Part shown: positions 1 to 12,359 of the stretch, piece after piece
How positions within the stretch are numbered: the first letter of the stretch is position 1
How the letters are laid out: every line of letters begins with the position of its first letter
Assembly: GCA_030734395.1 (NCBI GenBank)
Contig: JAUZTG010000015.1
Coordinates: forward strand, 186,001-250,000
Direction of reading: 5' to 3'
DNA from: Sarocladium kiliense
Lineage: Eukaryota > Ascomycota > Sordariomycetes > Hypocreales > Sarocladiaceae
DNA: 64,000 nucleotides
Made by a program: the position numbers and the translations under genes
The notes under the pieces: model-generated
What the model saw: only the letters and a program-made list of their open reading frames with translations
Told to the model about the DNA's origin: nothing
Databases searched by the model: none

Positions 1-3000
1 GAGGGAGTGAATGCGACGGTAGGATGGTCACGGCCTGGGAGGGCAACGACCTTTTAATACATCCCAGCCTCGTTCTTGCCTCTACAGTACGATACGACTG
101 ACGGCGGCCGCAATTACACCGTGTGACGGGAAAGAGGTCCCCGCTCGCCACCTGCCACTAGGAATCGATATCAACAAAGTCCACTGGTCTGATACGGAAT
201 TGTACGAGTGTGTGCTGGCTAGAGAAGCTAGGGTACCGGGGATCCCTTGGCTCTAGACCAGGAAGGGTGCCTGTGCGCCCCCAAGGACAGGACAGGATCT
301 GGACGTGCAATGCAGTGAGTGATAGATAGGTACTGTACTCCGTAGTGTGTAGTGTGTACGGAGCACGGGTACTCCGTGCACCTTCACATGTGTCTCGCTG
401 TGGAGTTGGAGGTGGATGTAACCATCAGCAAGGACGGACGGCTGCCTCCACAGCGATGCCCCTGAAGGAGGGAGGGAGGAAAAAAACAGCCGCCGCGTTT
501 GCCACGAGAGGGCACCAGTACGGAGTAGACGAGCCACCGAACTCTGAGCTGGCAAAAGGTCTTTGTGATCTCCTGGAAGGAGAATGTGGGGAGCTAGAAT
601 CCCGGCAGAAGCATGCAGGTCTCTTCTTCGGGGGGATGGCGTGCCCTCCATCTCAGCAGCTAGCGTCTACAGCCCTTACCCTCCCACCTATTCCTAGACT
701 GAGTCTGCTGGCACTGCTATCAACAGTTCCCCAGATGAGCTTGTGGCGCCGGAGCCCGGATCACGCATTTAACCTGATGCGGCAGGTGGCCGACGCCGAA
801 CAAAAGGACCGGGACCCATTTCGCGGTCTTGAGTGGATTCCTACCCGGGCTACACTTTTGAGTAGTGAAAAAAGAAACATACTCTCATGCTTGATGGCTG
901 CGTCCGCCAAGGCAGTTCTTAAGACAAGGCAAGCAGTAAGCACGCGAGGCCAGTAGTCGCGCCAGCGAGCGGCGTATGCACTTGGTCGAGGAAGCAAACT
1001 TGAGGTTTTGCCGCTCCCCCTCGTTTCACGAGATGAGAAAGAAGCAGAGCCCCCCCCCCCACCTCCCTCCATTGCATGCGAAAGAGCGATCTAACCCGGC
1101 CGGCATCCCATACTGGAGGTGATCGGGCCGTTTGGAGAATCTTTTGTCCTTAGTTCGATTCCCGTGGTGGCGATCTTTCATTGGGTCATCCATCCTCCGT
1201 GTCGCTTGGCCGTGATAGGTTGACGCGATGGCGCTGGGATGTTGCTTCTGCGCGACCGGCATTTGCTTCTGTTATTGGGTTGGGTGCAGGTTCAGGTTGC
1301 GATGCAGCCATCATCGCGCAGCAGGGCTGGAATGCTGATAACGAGCCCCCATTCACAAGGTTCGTGCAGATACGACCACACGTCCTTCCAGAAGGCTCAC
1401 GGAAGGTTGCTGTCCCGCACGGAGACCTCCCTGGTCAGGTATGCAGCAATCCGCGAACGTACGGAGTATGGCATGATGACAAGGTTGTGATGCCCAGGCG
1501 CCCAGTAATGCCAACCCCCAACTCCCATCTTGGCGTATTCGGCCGCTTCCGGCTGGGCGTCCGCCACAGGCCTCTCGGTGATTGTATGGCAATAACGAAC
1601 AGTGGCTGCCCTTGGAAATCCTTCTTATCACGAGCTCTGACAGTGCCCTTGCGTGACATGCGACTGACATCCTGGGATCGCTTCTATGCTTGCGTAATCA
1701 TCAATAGCCTATAGGCCACCGTCCATTCCCTACGATAGATAGCGAAGTAAGGTGCTGACCGGATGCACAGGCTAGCGGATTCTGGAAGCACGTTCAGGAA
1801 CCTTTGCGTTGAAGCCTGTGTGCTCGTGTGCCTCGGCTTCAGGAGGAAAATTCGCTCCAGGACTACCTTAGCTCTTGCACGAATCGCGAGCAAACGCAAA
1901 GTGCGTCAACGACCAATCAAGTCCTCCTCGCAATAGATATGGTTGAGATCTTATTCATCCCCATCAACTCATCGGATCCAGACGCTCGTGGCTCTGGAGA
2001 ATCTCACGAACTAAGGTAGAGGATCCAGTGGCCCGGGACCCTTGGCTTTCCGCATCTTCCAAATAGCGTCCCGCGCGGTTCTCAGAGTCGGCGACAATAA
2101 ACCTAAGGTGCCCCATTTGCCTTGTGGCAGTAGTCAACTCAACCATTAGAGCATCGTCGATAAGACGGCTGCTCCACTACCCACTGCCCGCCCCTGGTCC
2201 GCACATAACACACGCCATCTGCCAGCCGCTGGTGTAGGTGGCGTGTGGAGGAGGCGAAATGTAACCATACTTGCGGCTCGTCTAGCGTCGTCTGACTTTC
2301 TGCCAATCAGTAGTGACTCTTCCAGCAAGGATTTGAGAGGCCACGGTCAGAGATTGTCGAGGCTACCGAGTCACATCTTGCCAGGCTGTCGTAGGAGGAC
2401 CTCAATATTGGTGGCAGTCTGCAAGCAAGGTCAATATCTAGTGAACCAGCCACCTCTACTTCCACTGGAGCGGCGTTGTCCTAGGTCAAGACCGTCTCCA
2501 GCCAGCCATGGCCATGAAAGTTGTCACGACGCGTGGTTCCCCATGTCGCAAACATTTTATTACGTTTCTCAAACGTAAGACCCCATGATGTTGTCTGGGG
2601 TGCAGGGTCCGCGGGGAGAATGAGGCCAGTGCCACGAGCGCCTTTCAAATCGTCTGAATCCCAGCACTTTGGGAAATTCGTGATGGACGGATTGGTGGTG
2701 GTGAATGTCAATCTTCGGGTACATGTGGCTTTTGTCGGCACCAGCTCGTGTATCTTCCCACCAAGGAAATGAATCCTGCTGCAGCTTTTGACTAGAGCTG
2801 CAAGGGGAAGTGATCGCTGTTTCTTCGCTTTTAGGAAAATCATTGCTGGTGCAATCCAGATACAAGGCTCTCCATTCCAATATCCTTCACTCAATGGAGA
2901 TCCACCGCAGTCGCGCTTGGCACTGGCGCGTTTCGCTTGGGTTGAGCAAATCGTTTTGTCACCAGCGTGTTCTGCTACCAGGCCGATGACTGATGGAAAT

Positions 3001-3755
3001 GACATAGGGAACTTTTTGTGTGATGTGAAGAGGAGCCAGCGTGCCCGGTTGTAATGAGTGGACCAGGGACCTTTGTACAGAGCAGGGCAATAGTCGCTCT
3101 CAAGCTCGAAGGATCTCTGGGAACGCTCTCGAGGCAGCTTAGGGTCATGTCTCACTGCGCGCAGAGACTGGCTCATTACTCATGTGCGTTAGACCCCATC
3201 TGAATCCATTGAGTTGGCCGTCAAGATGCCAGAAGGAATAGACAGAGTTCCGTCGCGTCGACCGTTCGTCTTCGGATGATCCGCCGCCTTGCCTTCTTCT
3301 GCGGTGGGAGGTCACCACATTGTCGAGGCCAAACCTTAACCCACAGCCTCGGTTCGGAATACGCCGCATTGCTCGCCTTCCAGCCTCGCCTTCGAGAATA
3401 ACCAAGCGCTTTTTTATGGATGACTTTTAGCTTGTGGGTCTATCGGTGAAGTCGGTACCGAGCAGTGGATTTTGAGACCCTAAGTCCTCTTCTAGCACAG
3501 CTTCTTCGTGGCTTCGGCGGGACCTCTTACACCCGGAGATGTTTGGGACATCTCCACTTGGTGTCCTAACAACCTACGGAATACTGGTGTGCTCAAACGT
3601 GCCTTCATCGACTGTTAGACAACAGAGGGAAGAACTGCAAATGCTGTATATATATCATTGTACAGAGTGCTAGCGAATATCGACTAGCAATTCATGGAAT
3701 CCGTTTGATTCGTCTATCAATTGCCATGAGTGACTAGTGTGCTGCACTGGTAAAC
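1..3755. other. Gene-poor region, no supported gene
   Basis: Several open frames of 60-230 codons exist on both strands, but none shows a recognisable domain, a signal peptide followed by a coherent protein, or splice sites linking them into a longer product. Frames on opposite strands overlap heavily, as expected for non-coding sequence of balanced composition. A short motif TACGGAGTA (or its complement) recurs at 336-344, 519-527 and 1460-1468, with shorter copies at 358 and 370. A C-run sits near 1051-1060. The stretch just before 3756 is the 3' flank of the P450 gene. Confidence 0.6.
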
Positions 3756-5482
3756 TCAGCGGACGTGCTGACAGCGCGCCTTTACACCGGTAGGCATCGA
3801 CATGAAGTACGAAGGCATATGCTCTTCAGCCGGAACAGTGATCTTCATGTCGAAATGCTGGATTAGCGCTGCGACAGTCTTGAATACGATCAGCTCGGCG
3901 AGGTGGCGTCCGGGGCAAGTCCTGGAACCGCCACCCCAGCTCAAGCTGAAAGTTTCCATGTCCTTAGCTGCATCGGGGTCCAGCCACCGATCAATGTTGT
4001 AGGCCCATGGAGCTGAGCCGCAGATATCCGCGTTACAGTGAAGGGCTGTTGGGTTGCAGCCGACCGTGGTGCCAGCGGGGAAGAATTGATCGTGGAGTAC
4101 GAGGCCCCCATGGGGAACTCGGCGTGGAAGTGACATCCCGATGACGGGACGAAGACGCTTGGCTTCTTTGATCGACGCTTGCAAGAGTTGGAGTTCAGAA
4201 GCCACTGCGAACCGTGCCGGCTCCTCTTCAGCACGAACCTCCGTGGCAACCCGCTGGTACAAGTCTGGATCGGAAGCTAGCAAGGTGAACGTCGACGTGA
4301 GTGTCGAGGTCAGGGTTTCATGACCAGCACCGAAGTTTGTCACGGCCATTCTTTTCAAATATGTTTCTGTGAAGTCGGGTTTCCTGTTGTGCAAGTCTAT
4401 CAGGTCTGTGATGAGGTCGTGATGCGCTCCGGGTTTGAGTTGTCGGTGAAGAGCGACGTTGATGCGTTTGGAGACGCGTTTGCCGACGTCCTGGGACACT
4501 GGTTAGTCACCGCTTGGTCGATTACAATCTAGGATGTGACATACTGGAAAGAAAGTCCTGAAGTTGCGCGGTGGCTTGTAAGTGATGCCCCATAAGACAC
4601 TGAAGATCCTGTCCAATGACTTGGAAAGGTAGGCCAGCTTCATCACAGTTGGGAATAGGCCGAATACACTTTTTCTCCTCCAGCTCAGGTAACTGTGATG
4701 ACTTGTGCCCCCGTCTGTGCCTTTCTTGATCATCCCAGGTGACCACGTCAGCACAATAGCACCAAGACATTCGACGGCGATGATGTGCATCCACTCTTTG
4801 AGGTCGACTTCTTCATCCGAGAGACCAAGGCCTTTGAGCCTCTGGATAGCTCTGTTCAGAACATCGTCGATGACGCCCTCGTACTGCACAAGGTTCCCTT
4901 GCTGGTATACAGGTCCAACGGCTCGTCTTTGTTTGCGATACCTTTTCATGTCCCTCTCAGACAACAGATCCAGACTGTCAGCAGATTGTGGCCTCAGCAT
5001 CCAATCAAGGTCTGGACGAGGCAAGGCGGTGGCCACTGTGAAGGGTGTTAAAATGTCACAGATAGTCATCAGGTCCCTGGGCTCTTACGATAAAAATCGG
5101 ATTTCTCGAAACGACTGCCATGGCCTTGTAAGGTGTCAGCAGTAGACTATCACAGGATGTGCACGTCTAACTCACTGTAGATAGCCTTGAAGCTCTCTTT
5201 GCTGTTGAACCAAACCTCATTGGGGCCGACTCGTACCACTGGGCCGTACCTCTGATGTAGTTTCTTGCCGACTAAAACAGATTTCCCATTCCGGACTTGG
5301 TAGGCAAGCCATATGTTCGATACAGCAGCTAGTCTTGGCCCAGGCACACCGGCGAGAGGGTGCAGAAGGAGTCGATAGGATATTGTGCCGATGAGCAAGC
5401 ACAAAAGAATTGAGACAGACCAAGCCGTCAAGCTTATTATAGTGCCAGCTGCTGCATAGACAGACGGGATCAGGTCAGCCAT
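3756..5482 (-). CDS. Cytochrome P450 monooxygenase, pisatin demethylase-like
   Basis: Membrane-bound haem monooxygenase of 522 residues, a normal P450 length. Exons read on the minus strand: 5482-5176, 5124-5089, 5035-4545 and 4490-3756. The second exon is only 36 nt and supplies the HGSRFEKSDFY stretch; all four join in frame. Residues 10-40 form an N-terminal membrane anchor, followed by a proline-rich hinge (HPLAGVPGPR). The I-helix has GAGHET near 332, the ExxR pair is EAKR near 387, and the haem loop WGGGSRTCPG places the cysteine ligand near 470, with Trp in place of the usual Phe. The 5'-end sequence is most like fungal microsomal P450s of the pisatin demethylase type; the substrate cannot be read from sequence. 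An MFS exporter gene lies 550 bp upstream on the same strand, which hints at a shared secondary-metabolite or detoxification role. Confidence 0.93.
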
Positions 5483-6031
5483 GATCCTGCCGAAGATATC
5501 GTGGGAGCGAGTGGCGTTTGGGCGAAGAAGTCATTGCGGGAGTGTGGTCCCGTACAATTAGTGAGGCCTGCTACACGCCACCGAGACAATTGAAGGCCCT
5601 TGTTGGAGACTACAAGGACCGGGAGAGGTGTCGTCTGTCGGCATCTGCATACCGACGATCGCGGTTGTGGTGTTTGATGATTCCTGTTTGGAGACACCAT
5701 CATGTTGAAGAAATTGAGCCCCAAACCACCAACCCTAACCCCCATGCGCTTCTCACCATCACCACAACCGGCACAAGCAGAAGGGCCACAGTCACAATTC
5801 GAGTAAAGATAGAGAAGAGAGACGTTCCATAGCTTTTAGATTACACGTAGAAGAGGGCAGTGTGGTGGAAAATCAGATGGCACATAGCCTCAAGATGGGA
5901 AACCGTGAAGATATGGTTAAGCTACTTAGGTATACGCAGAGCTTGCCACCTGAGTAACGGAGTGTGATTAATCTACAATATATCCTAAAATCTGGAGCGG
6001 AGAGTCTCTTGCTTCAAAGGCTTAAACGGTC
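5483..6031. other. Intergenic, promoter of the P450 gene
   Basis: Lies between the start of the P450 gene and the stop of the upstream transporter gene. No reading frame or RNA gene is supported; it should contain the P450 promoter and the transporter terminator. No clear TATA box was identified. Confidence 0.5.
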
Positions 6032-7564
6032 TCACTGGCTTGTTTCGTAGCGACTCCGTGCACGGATCTGCGGTCCGTAATACCAGAAAAGCCACGGAAT
6101 AGGTGCCATGAGCAAGGTAATGAAGCCAAGAAGGCTCAATGCCCATCCCACCCCCAGGGTCTGGAACATGCGTAAGGCAAAAAGGGGGAATGCGGCACTC
6201 AGCATGTATCTGCTCAGTTGCAGAGCACCAGACGCTGACGCACCATACAGCGGACCATACGCATCCAACATGTACAGTGTCGCTCCAGCGTAGACCAACA
6301 TGGAGGAAAGCATCACCACACCCTGGAAGAAAATCGGCACAGCCCAGTGAACGCGATACTGCGCTGTCCACGCGACAATGAACATACCAACAGGGAGAAC
6401 GAAGCTGCCCGTCAACGACGAGATCAGCCGGTTCTCAGGTGGCAGTGGATCATCATCAGCATGTCGTAGGCGCCACTGGCTCAGTCGTTTTTGGTAAAAG
6501 CGCAGGTCGATCAGGATCATGGGGATCGGGACAAGTATCGCACCTATGTTGAGACCCAGAAACGACAGTGTTTCACCAGTGGCGTCGAAGCCATAGTATG
6601 TCCGGAATATCCAAGGCACCGAGACGACAAATGTGTAGAACAAACTCAGGATGAAGGCGTTGTAGAGGCTGATCAAAGTGACGATTGGTTCCGTGAACAA
6701 CATGTGCAATGGGCGTTGAACGAGAACGGTAACGAAGTACCGGAAAGCTCTGCCTGGAGAAGTGCGCTGCGAGGACGAATCCTGTAGACCTAGCCGTATG
6801 GCACGGCGTTGCAAGACAACCTTCTTGTACGTTTCTCTCATGAAGCAGACAGGGATATACAACGCCGCGGTGAGAATCACCGCAACCCACTGTGTCCAGC
6901 GCCAATCATTGTTAGCCACGACAAAGCCACCTATGAGAGGACCAAGAACTGCGCCGAAGGATGGCAGGCTGTAGTAGATGCCCAGGGCCACGCCACGATA
7001 GCTTCCGGAGGTGAGATCGAGGATCGTTGCTGATGCGTTGCTGATGAGCGGTGATCCGAACATGCCCGAAAAAAACCGACAGATGATCAGAGTCTGCACG
7101 TCTTTACTGAAGCCACCACCCAGTTGGAAGAAGATGAAAATGGGGGTTGCATAGATGAAGACTGCCTTTCGTCCATATGCTTCGGACAGTGGTGCACCAA
7201 CGATGGGGCCGAAAGCGAGACCCCAATTGTACATGGAGAGAGGCAAGATGGCGACAGTGTCGCTGCAGTGAAATTCTTCCTCGACAGTGTCCTGCGCAGG
7301 AGCGTAGATGGCGCCGGCAGTCGTAGCGACGAAGGCAAGGAGGGTGACGGAAGCGGTGATGAAGAAGCGCCACGCCCGACTAAAATTGCGTGGGTTGTCC
7401 GGGTCATCGGGGCCGGTCCAATCGAACACGGCGTTCATGGCGGCGACGCCACGCCGAATCTCGAAGACTTCCTGTGCCTCAGGACTCATGGGTGAGCCAT
7501 CAACGTGGGACATGGGTGGCCGCGCCACCTGGGAGGGAGGCGGCGGCATAGGTGGTGACTCCAT
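6032..7564 (-). CDS. MFS multidrug-type transporter (DHA1 family)
   Basis: Proton-coupled exporter of 510 residues in a single exon. I start at the ATG at 7564, followed by a proline-rich cytosolic leader; the open frame extends upstream only through a non-ATG codon. The motif DPDNPRNFSRAWRFF before the first helix is typical of fungal DHA1 drug exporters. Twelve hydrophobic segments follow, with motif A-like GAPLSEAYGRKAVFI in the loop between helices 2 and 3 and the GSYRGVALGIYYSLPSFGAVLGP stretch (motif C region) in helix 5. The protein ends in a short basic tail. It is transcribed in the same direction as the P450 gene downstream, so efflux of a P450 product or a toxic substrate is plausible but unproven. 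Confidence 0.9.
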   Translation of the reverse strand: MESPPMPPPPSQVARPPMSHVDGSPMSPEAQEVFEIRRGVAAMNAVFDWTGPDDPDNPRNFSRAWRFFITASVTLLAFVATTAGAIYAPAQDTVEEEFHCSDTVAILPLSMYNWGLAFGPIVGAPLSEAYGRKAVFIYATPIFIFFQLGGGFSKDVQTLIICRFFSGMFGSPLISNASATILDLTSGSYRGVALGIYYSLPSFGAVLGPLIGGFVVANNDWRWTQWVAVILTAALYIPVCFMRETYKKVVLQRRAIRLGLQDSSSQRTSPGRAFRYFVTVLVQRPLHMLFTEPIVTLISLYNAFILSLFYTFVVSVPWIFRTYYGFDATGETLSFLGLNIGAILVPIPMILIDLRFYQKRLSQWRLRHADDDPLPPENRLISSLTGSFVLPVGMFIVAWTAQYRVHWAVPIFFQGVVMLSSMLVYAGATLYMLDAYGPLYGASASGALQLSRYMLSAAFPLFALRMFQTLGVGWALSLLGFITLLMAPIPWLFWYYGPQIRARSRYETSQ

Positions 7565-8238
7565 GAGGGAAGAAGTGATGCCAGTGCAGCCATTGGCGAT
7601 GTCGATCGCTGGCCAAGGACAATTCAATTCAACCCCACGGGAATAAGCTCAAGTCATATAGCTGGCGGAGCCCGACATCGGTGTCGTTGTGAGTCGTGCC
7701 CTATGACGGTAGCCCCGATAATAAGCCGGACTCGGCACTCCCCCGGACTGCAGCCATTGCCGAAATCGAGCCGTTCCGTCTCGTGCCTCACGGCGACTGG
7801 CCCGCGTCCTGTACTGTGGGGGTGATGTCTTCCAGATCGGAGGACGGTGACCGACCCCGCGCTGTGACCGGACCGACCAGGAATCATCTCATTTCATTTC
7901 ATGCAGCTCGATGCTTCAGCAGATGATCTTTCGAAGGCCCGGGATGCAGCCCCGCACCTCCGAGGTGTCAAGAACACGCTCCAGATATGCGCGGCCTGTG
8001 GGAGCTATGTGTGTCCGAAAAGCAGAGCTCACTGAGATGGTGGCAAGGATCTTGACCATTATAGTCGATAATAATTAATTTTAAAATATATATATATATA
8101 TATATATATACAAAAGAATCCGTTCCGATGCGTCTACGGTAACAGTCATATATCCAAGCCCAGACAAATAAATAAAAAGCCGCCCCATTCTAATCCCAAT
8201 GCCATAGCAACCCAGATACCAATAATCCCGTGGCCATG
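7565..8238. other. Intergenic, transporter promoter and amine oxidase 3' flank
   Basis: No gene seen. It contains the AT-rich tract and TA microsatellite described separately. The part near 7565 should be the promoter of the MFS gene; the part near 8238 is the 3' end of the amine oxidase gene. Confidence 0.5.
8086..8110. repeat. TA dinucleotide microsatellite
   Basis: About 12 uninterrupted AT/TA units embedded in an AT-rich stretch starting near 8065. It lies about 130 bp beyond the amine oxidase stop codon. Confidence 0.95.
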
Positions 8239-10491
8239 TTAATTCTCATCTTCTCCACTATTCGAACCGTCCTCGCCTTCGTCCTCGTCATCCCAATCTT
8301 CGTCGTCATCCCACTGACTATCTTCGGGCATTGGGAGGAACGGTGGGTTGGCGGCGGACAGTTCGTATGAACCTGAGAGATCCTTGACACCATAAGTCTC
8401 AACTCCTTGTACACCACCGGAATTGGTGATGTGAATCTGTTGCCGAGTGGACACAGCATTGTTGCTGCGCTGGTAGTTCTGAGGACGCAATGTGATGCCC
8501 GACTGGGCGCCCTGGAAGACTGTGACAGGCAGATCGTAGGTATCAGGCATGTGGTGCATACCCAAGTTGAAATACAACACCAAGTCTTCCTGATCCAAAG
8601 ATTCGTCGTCAAAGAAATCGTCGAATGAAACTCGGGGTTTCGGAAGCCCCCACTCGGCCTTCGGGTGAATCGCCACCGGCTCAGTATCCTTTCGCCGAAG
8701 TGCGTAGAGCTGATGAGTTGCCCATTGCAGTTGATTTGGGAATGCCGACGAATTCTCCACAGTCAGATGAATAGATGAGCCCAGCGACGGATAGATGCGG
8801 AAGCCTGGATATTCTCCAAACTCGTTGGGCTCATCCTTGTTTACGACAGCGTAGGCAGCGGCCGAGTTAGGGGCCCAGTTGATCTTCCCCCCTGCTTCGT
8901 TGTCCACAAAGCTTCGCTCAACCTTCATGTTGTTGTAGACAGAGCCTTCTGACCACTCGTACACCTGAGAGTTCGGCACGAACTCAGTCTTGAACAAGCT
9001 GTTTTTGGTGCCCTTGATATCAAGATCGGCCTTGAAGTTGAGTACATGGTCGTGCATAGACCCGGAAAGGTCGTCTCGGATGCGGAAACCATACTCATTC
9101 GCGTCCTTGCTCTCGACATCGCTGTCACCTTGAATGTACCCGGATGCCCGCACAATTACCTGGATTGTGCCGTCGTAATGGAACTCGTAGGTTGTCTGGT
9201 AGTCGTAATTGCCGACGGTGCTGACGCTACGAAGCATGAAAGCAACGTTCTTGGTAGCGTGGTAGAAGTCGTAACCGTAGTGTCGGCTCATAGGGTAGTC
9301 TTTTGGAAACTCGAAGAGACAGAATGCGTCGGTGTATGTAGCATAGGCGGGGCAGTCAAAGCCAGGGATGAGATTGTACTGGGTGAATCCGATGCTCACA
9401 TCGAGATATGAGGCCTCATTCTGCCAGTAGTTGGGTCCAGCATAATGGGCGAGTGCCTCTTGCATGGCAAGCTCGTAGATGACTCTCTCCCCCTTGAATC
9501 GAACGTCATGAATCGAGATGCCGCCAGGCCCATTGCCAATGAAGAACGTGAAGTCCACTGGAGAATTGCTTGTCAGCACAAGTCACTTGGAGTGTTAGAT
9601 CAAAGTTGTTTTACATACTCCATGACACATAGTTCTGTTTCGGGTCAAATTCATGGCGAGCACCATTTGGCAGGATGGTTGTCGGTGGAGACTTGTCGTC
9701 GTGAGGGTGGTCCTCGCCATCCCAAGTCATCTCTTCGTCATAGGGGTTCTCCGGGTCGCGACGCTGGACTTTCCGCTTTTGCATGTTCCTCTTCTTACGA
9801 TCATCCGGATGTTCTCTGGCAGGGGCATTTGGTGGCCTATCAAGCCGCGTGCTGTTACCGGGGACGAAAGGCTGGTCATCATTGTCGTTTTCTTCATCTC
9901 CCCAGAAACCACAATCATCCCACCCAGCAGCCTCCACGGTGGCGTTTCCTCTGTTGAGCCAGTCTAGAGGGACAGCCTTTGTCTTTGTGCAAACTGGAAG
10001 CGGGCTTGCAACGAGCCAAGTTAGCACGTCAACACGAAGATATAGGACACAGTTGGGGGGGGGCAGCTCACCCAACCATATATTCCGTTGTGTGGCATGG
10101 ACCAACACCAATCACTCGCGCATATCTCTTCGGCTTCTTGCCATTGCCATCGAGATAGGACGTCGCATCGGTCTTATTCGGTTGGAGCAGCCACGGCTCA
10201 TACCATCCCCACTCGATATTCCCAGGACTACACGGAGTGGATTAGCGCCCGCGCTCGTTCACCGAAAATGGTTGAAGCTCACATCGACTTGTTCGCCTGC
10301 TTCTCGAGGAACTTGAAGATAGATTCCTGCTCTCGTGCGCTGATGCCGCGGAACAGGTTATCCTTGGGGGCAGTCGTAGGAATGAAAGATCCATTCACTT
10401 CCCGCTTCGTAATCTGCGCATAATGATCATGGATCGCGGGAGAGGCCGCTGTGCTCCCGCATAGAGCGGCCACGGCAAGGAAGAACTTCAT
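8239..10491 (-). CDS. Secreted copper amine oxidase (primary-amine oxidase)
   Basis: Oxidises primary amines to aldehydes with release of H2O2 and ammonia, using copper and a self-made topaquinone. Four exons: 10491-10283, 10227-10072, 10004-9619 and 9557-8239, giving 689 residues. The ATG at 10491 begins a signal peptide (MKFFLAVAALCGSTAAS). The topaquinone site is NYDY with the modified Tyr near 368, the catalytic base is the Asp in YLDVSIGF near 303, copper ligands are the HxH of MHDHV near 419-421 and a third His in GMHHMPDT near 585. The last ~27 residues are very acidic (Asp/Glu runs), unusual for the family core. A TATATAAAT box lies about 85 bp upstream of the ATG. The enzyme probably lets the fungus use external amines as nitrogen source. 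Confidence 0.95.
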
Positions 10492-12359
10492 ATTGATCAC
10501 TGTACAGCTTGATGATGCCGATGAGTAAAGGCCAGCCAGGATTTACTCAACATCAACTTGAGCAGCTCCCGCATTTATATATGCATTCATCTCAATCAGC
10601 CCCTAACGCATCATGAAGTGATCGGGTACTTCTGACCCCGTGGGCTACAAGATTGCGAAGAGCGCAACGCATCACCTCTAAGGCAGGGTGTCTCCCGAAA
10701 TGAGCCGCGTTGTACAAGTCTATTGGCTGCTCCTGATGGGGCTTCCTGATCCAACTCCATAGTCTGCCATTGTTGCAAGGGTCCTCCGGGCGTCGGGCGC
10801 AGCTGACGTGCCAAGGGGTCGAGACTGCCGTTCCCCATGTCGTTCTGGGGCGATGCCTCATGCTGAGCAAAGAGTCCTGGAGAACCGCCCTTGGTGCAAC
10901 AATTGACACCTGTCCTAGTGAGATTTGGGTTATGAGAATCGAATTTGAAGGCGTTAGGCACCTGCGGCGCGGTGCTGTAAGTTGTGGCGCACTCATCCTG
11001 ATTGATGTCCCACTGATCACCTGGAAGTATGTGATGGGCTTTGCCGCTCGTCTGAATTCCCATTTACCAAGCCATGAGTAGTGAGATCACGGGATTTGGA
11101 CGCCCGAGGCTGTCAAACCTCGCCCAGGTAAATGCTAGCTCCGGTACAACGGACTCTTTAGGCTGTGATCCCTGCATAGTCACGCTGATCACATCCGAAC
11201 GGCTTGCATAGCCTGCATAGCCTAGCGGAAACTAACGCCCGAGAAGGCTGAACCAGAGAAAGATCAGCACATAGGAGCACATGCTTTTGGTCATCATCGT
11301 GAACCGAGCAACGCGACATAATGTGGGCTGCGATTCGAACCAGCAGGCTTCATAGACTACACCTTTTGCAGGGTTGATCACAATGACTGGCCAAGGCGGA
11401 AACCATTGCCGGGCATAGCCACAAGACAAGGGGCCAGACTGGTCGAGGATTTATTTCTGTAGGGCTGTGAAGAAGCTCAAGCAATGGACAATGATCCATA
11501 CGTCGCTCTACGCTACTAAAGAACTCAGATCGCGACGTCGTTGGGCAGAGCTTCTTGCACAACTTGTCAAGGACAACGCCGCTCACGGGAACAATAAGCA
11601 TAAAATAAGGAAAGGAAAGTAGAACGGGAAGAAGGAAAGACCATTACACAGCCTCTTAACACCTTACAGGTAAAGTGGTGCGATGGTTGGGCCCGTTGTC
11701 GCGGTAAATACGGCGCACACCGCATAGGATCGCCAGGCCCACGCGTCTGATAATTTCGTTTTACGCGACCATCAACTCATTCCAGGGCCATGAGCCTCGC
11801 TTATTGCGGGTCAGCGTGATTATGTTCTTGGCGTATTCCTTCGCGTTATTTTGATGCTTCCTCCCGTATAGAGCGGTATTCCAGCGTGGATCAGTGCTAA
11901 TGGTCTTTGAAGCCCTTGCTCCCGTCTCCTGAGTACATTAGTGCCCGGCGGCGGTGGCTTAGTCCCCAGTGACAGAATAACAATGCACGAACACAGTTTC
12001 GGGCTCGTGCACCGGGCATTGAATAGAGAATCAGGGGCTCCCTTGATAGGCATTCTATACCAGAATAAAAGAGTATAGATTATGGCAGAGTGAGGCTTAG
12101 AATAGCTCATCAGTGAAGATGGAACTCAAGCAAAGAGGAAGGTACCCAGTAAATCAATGCACCGTCGTATTAATTGCAAAACTATGCTTGAAAGCTACAA
12201 CTTCCCCGATCATCACAAGAAGGCCAATTGGCCTGGTATAGCTCAGTCTGTGTCTGTCGGACAGAAAGAAGACAGAATCAAGAGAGTTCAACAGCACTTT
12301 AACCAGCATGTCCTCCGATCCTTCTTTCCGTAGGCTCTCATTCACCTCGCGAGGAGAGC
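10492..12359. other. Intergenic, one unsupported 150-codon frame
   Basis: Holds the amine oxidase promoter (TATATAAAT at 10573-10581, minus sense) and the 3' flank of the hydrophobin gene. An ATG-initiated frame at 11063-10611 on the minus strand (150 residues, no signal peptide, no known domain) has smooth codon use but no other support, so I do not call it. A B-box-like GGTTCGAATC lies near 11331-11340 on the minus strand without a foldable tRNA. Confidence 0.5.

Noticed and set aside
2656..2673. Eighteen bases identical to the human Alu text AATCCCAGCACTTTGGGA
   Set aside because: The flanks do not resemble Alu at all, so this is coincidence and not human contamination.
345..3405. Open frames of 80-230 codons on both strands in the first 3.4 kb
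   Set aside because: No domains, no splice links, heavy overlap between strands and irregular amino-acid composition; consistent with chance frames.
11320..11400. Possible minus-strand tRNA with B box GGTTCGAATC
   Set aside because: T-stem and acceptor stem do not pair and no matching anticodon arm could be drawn.
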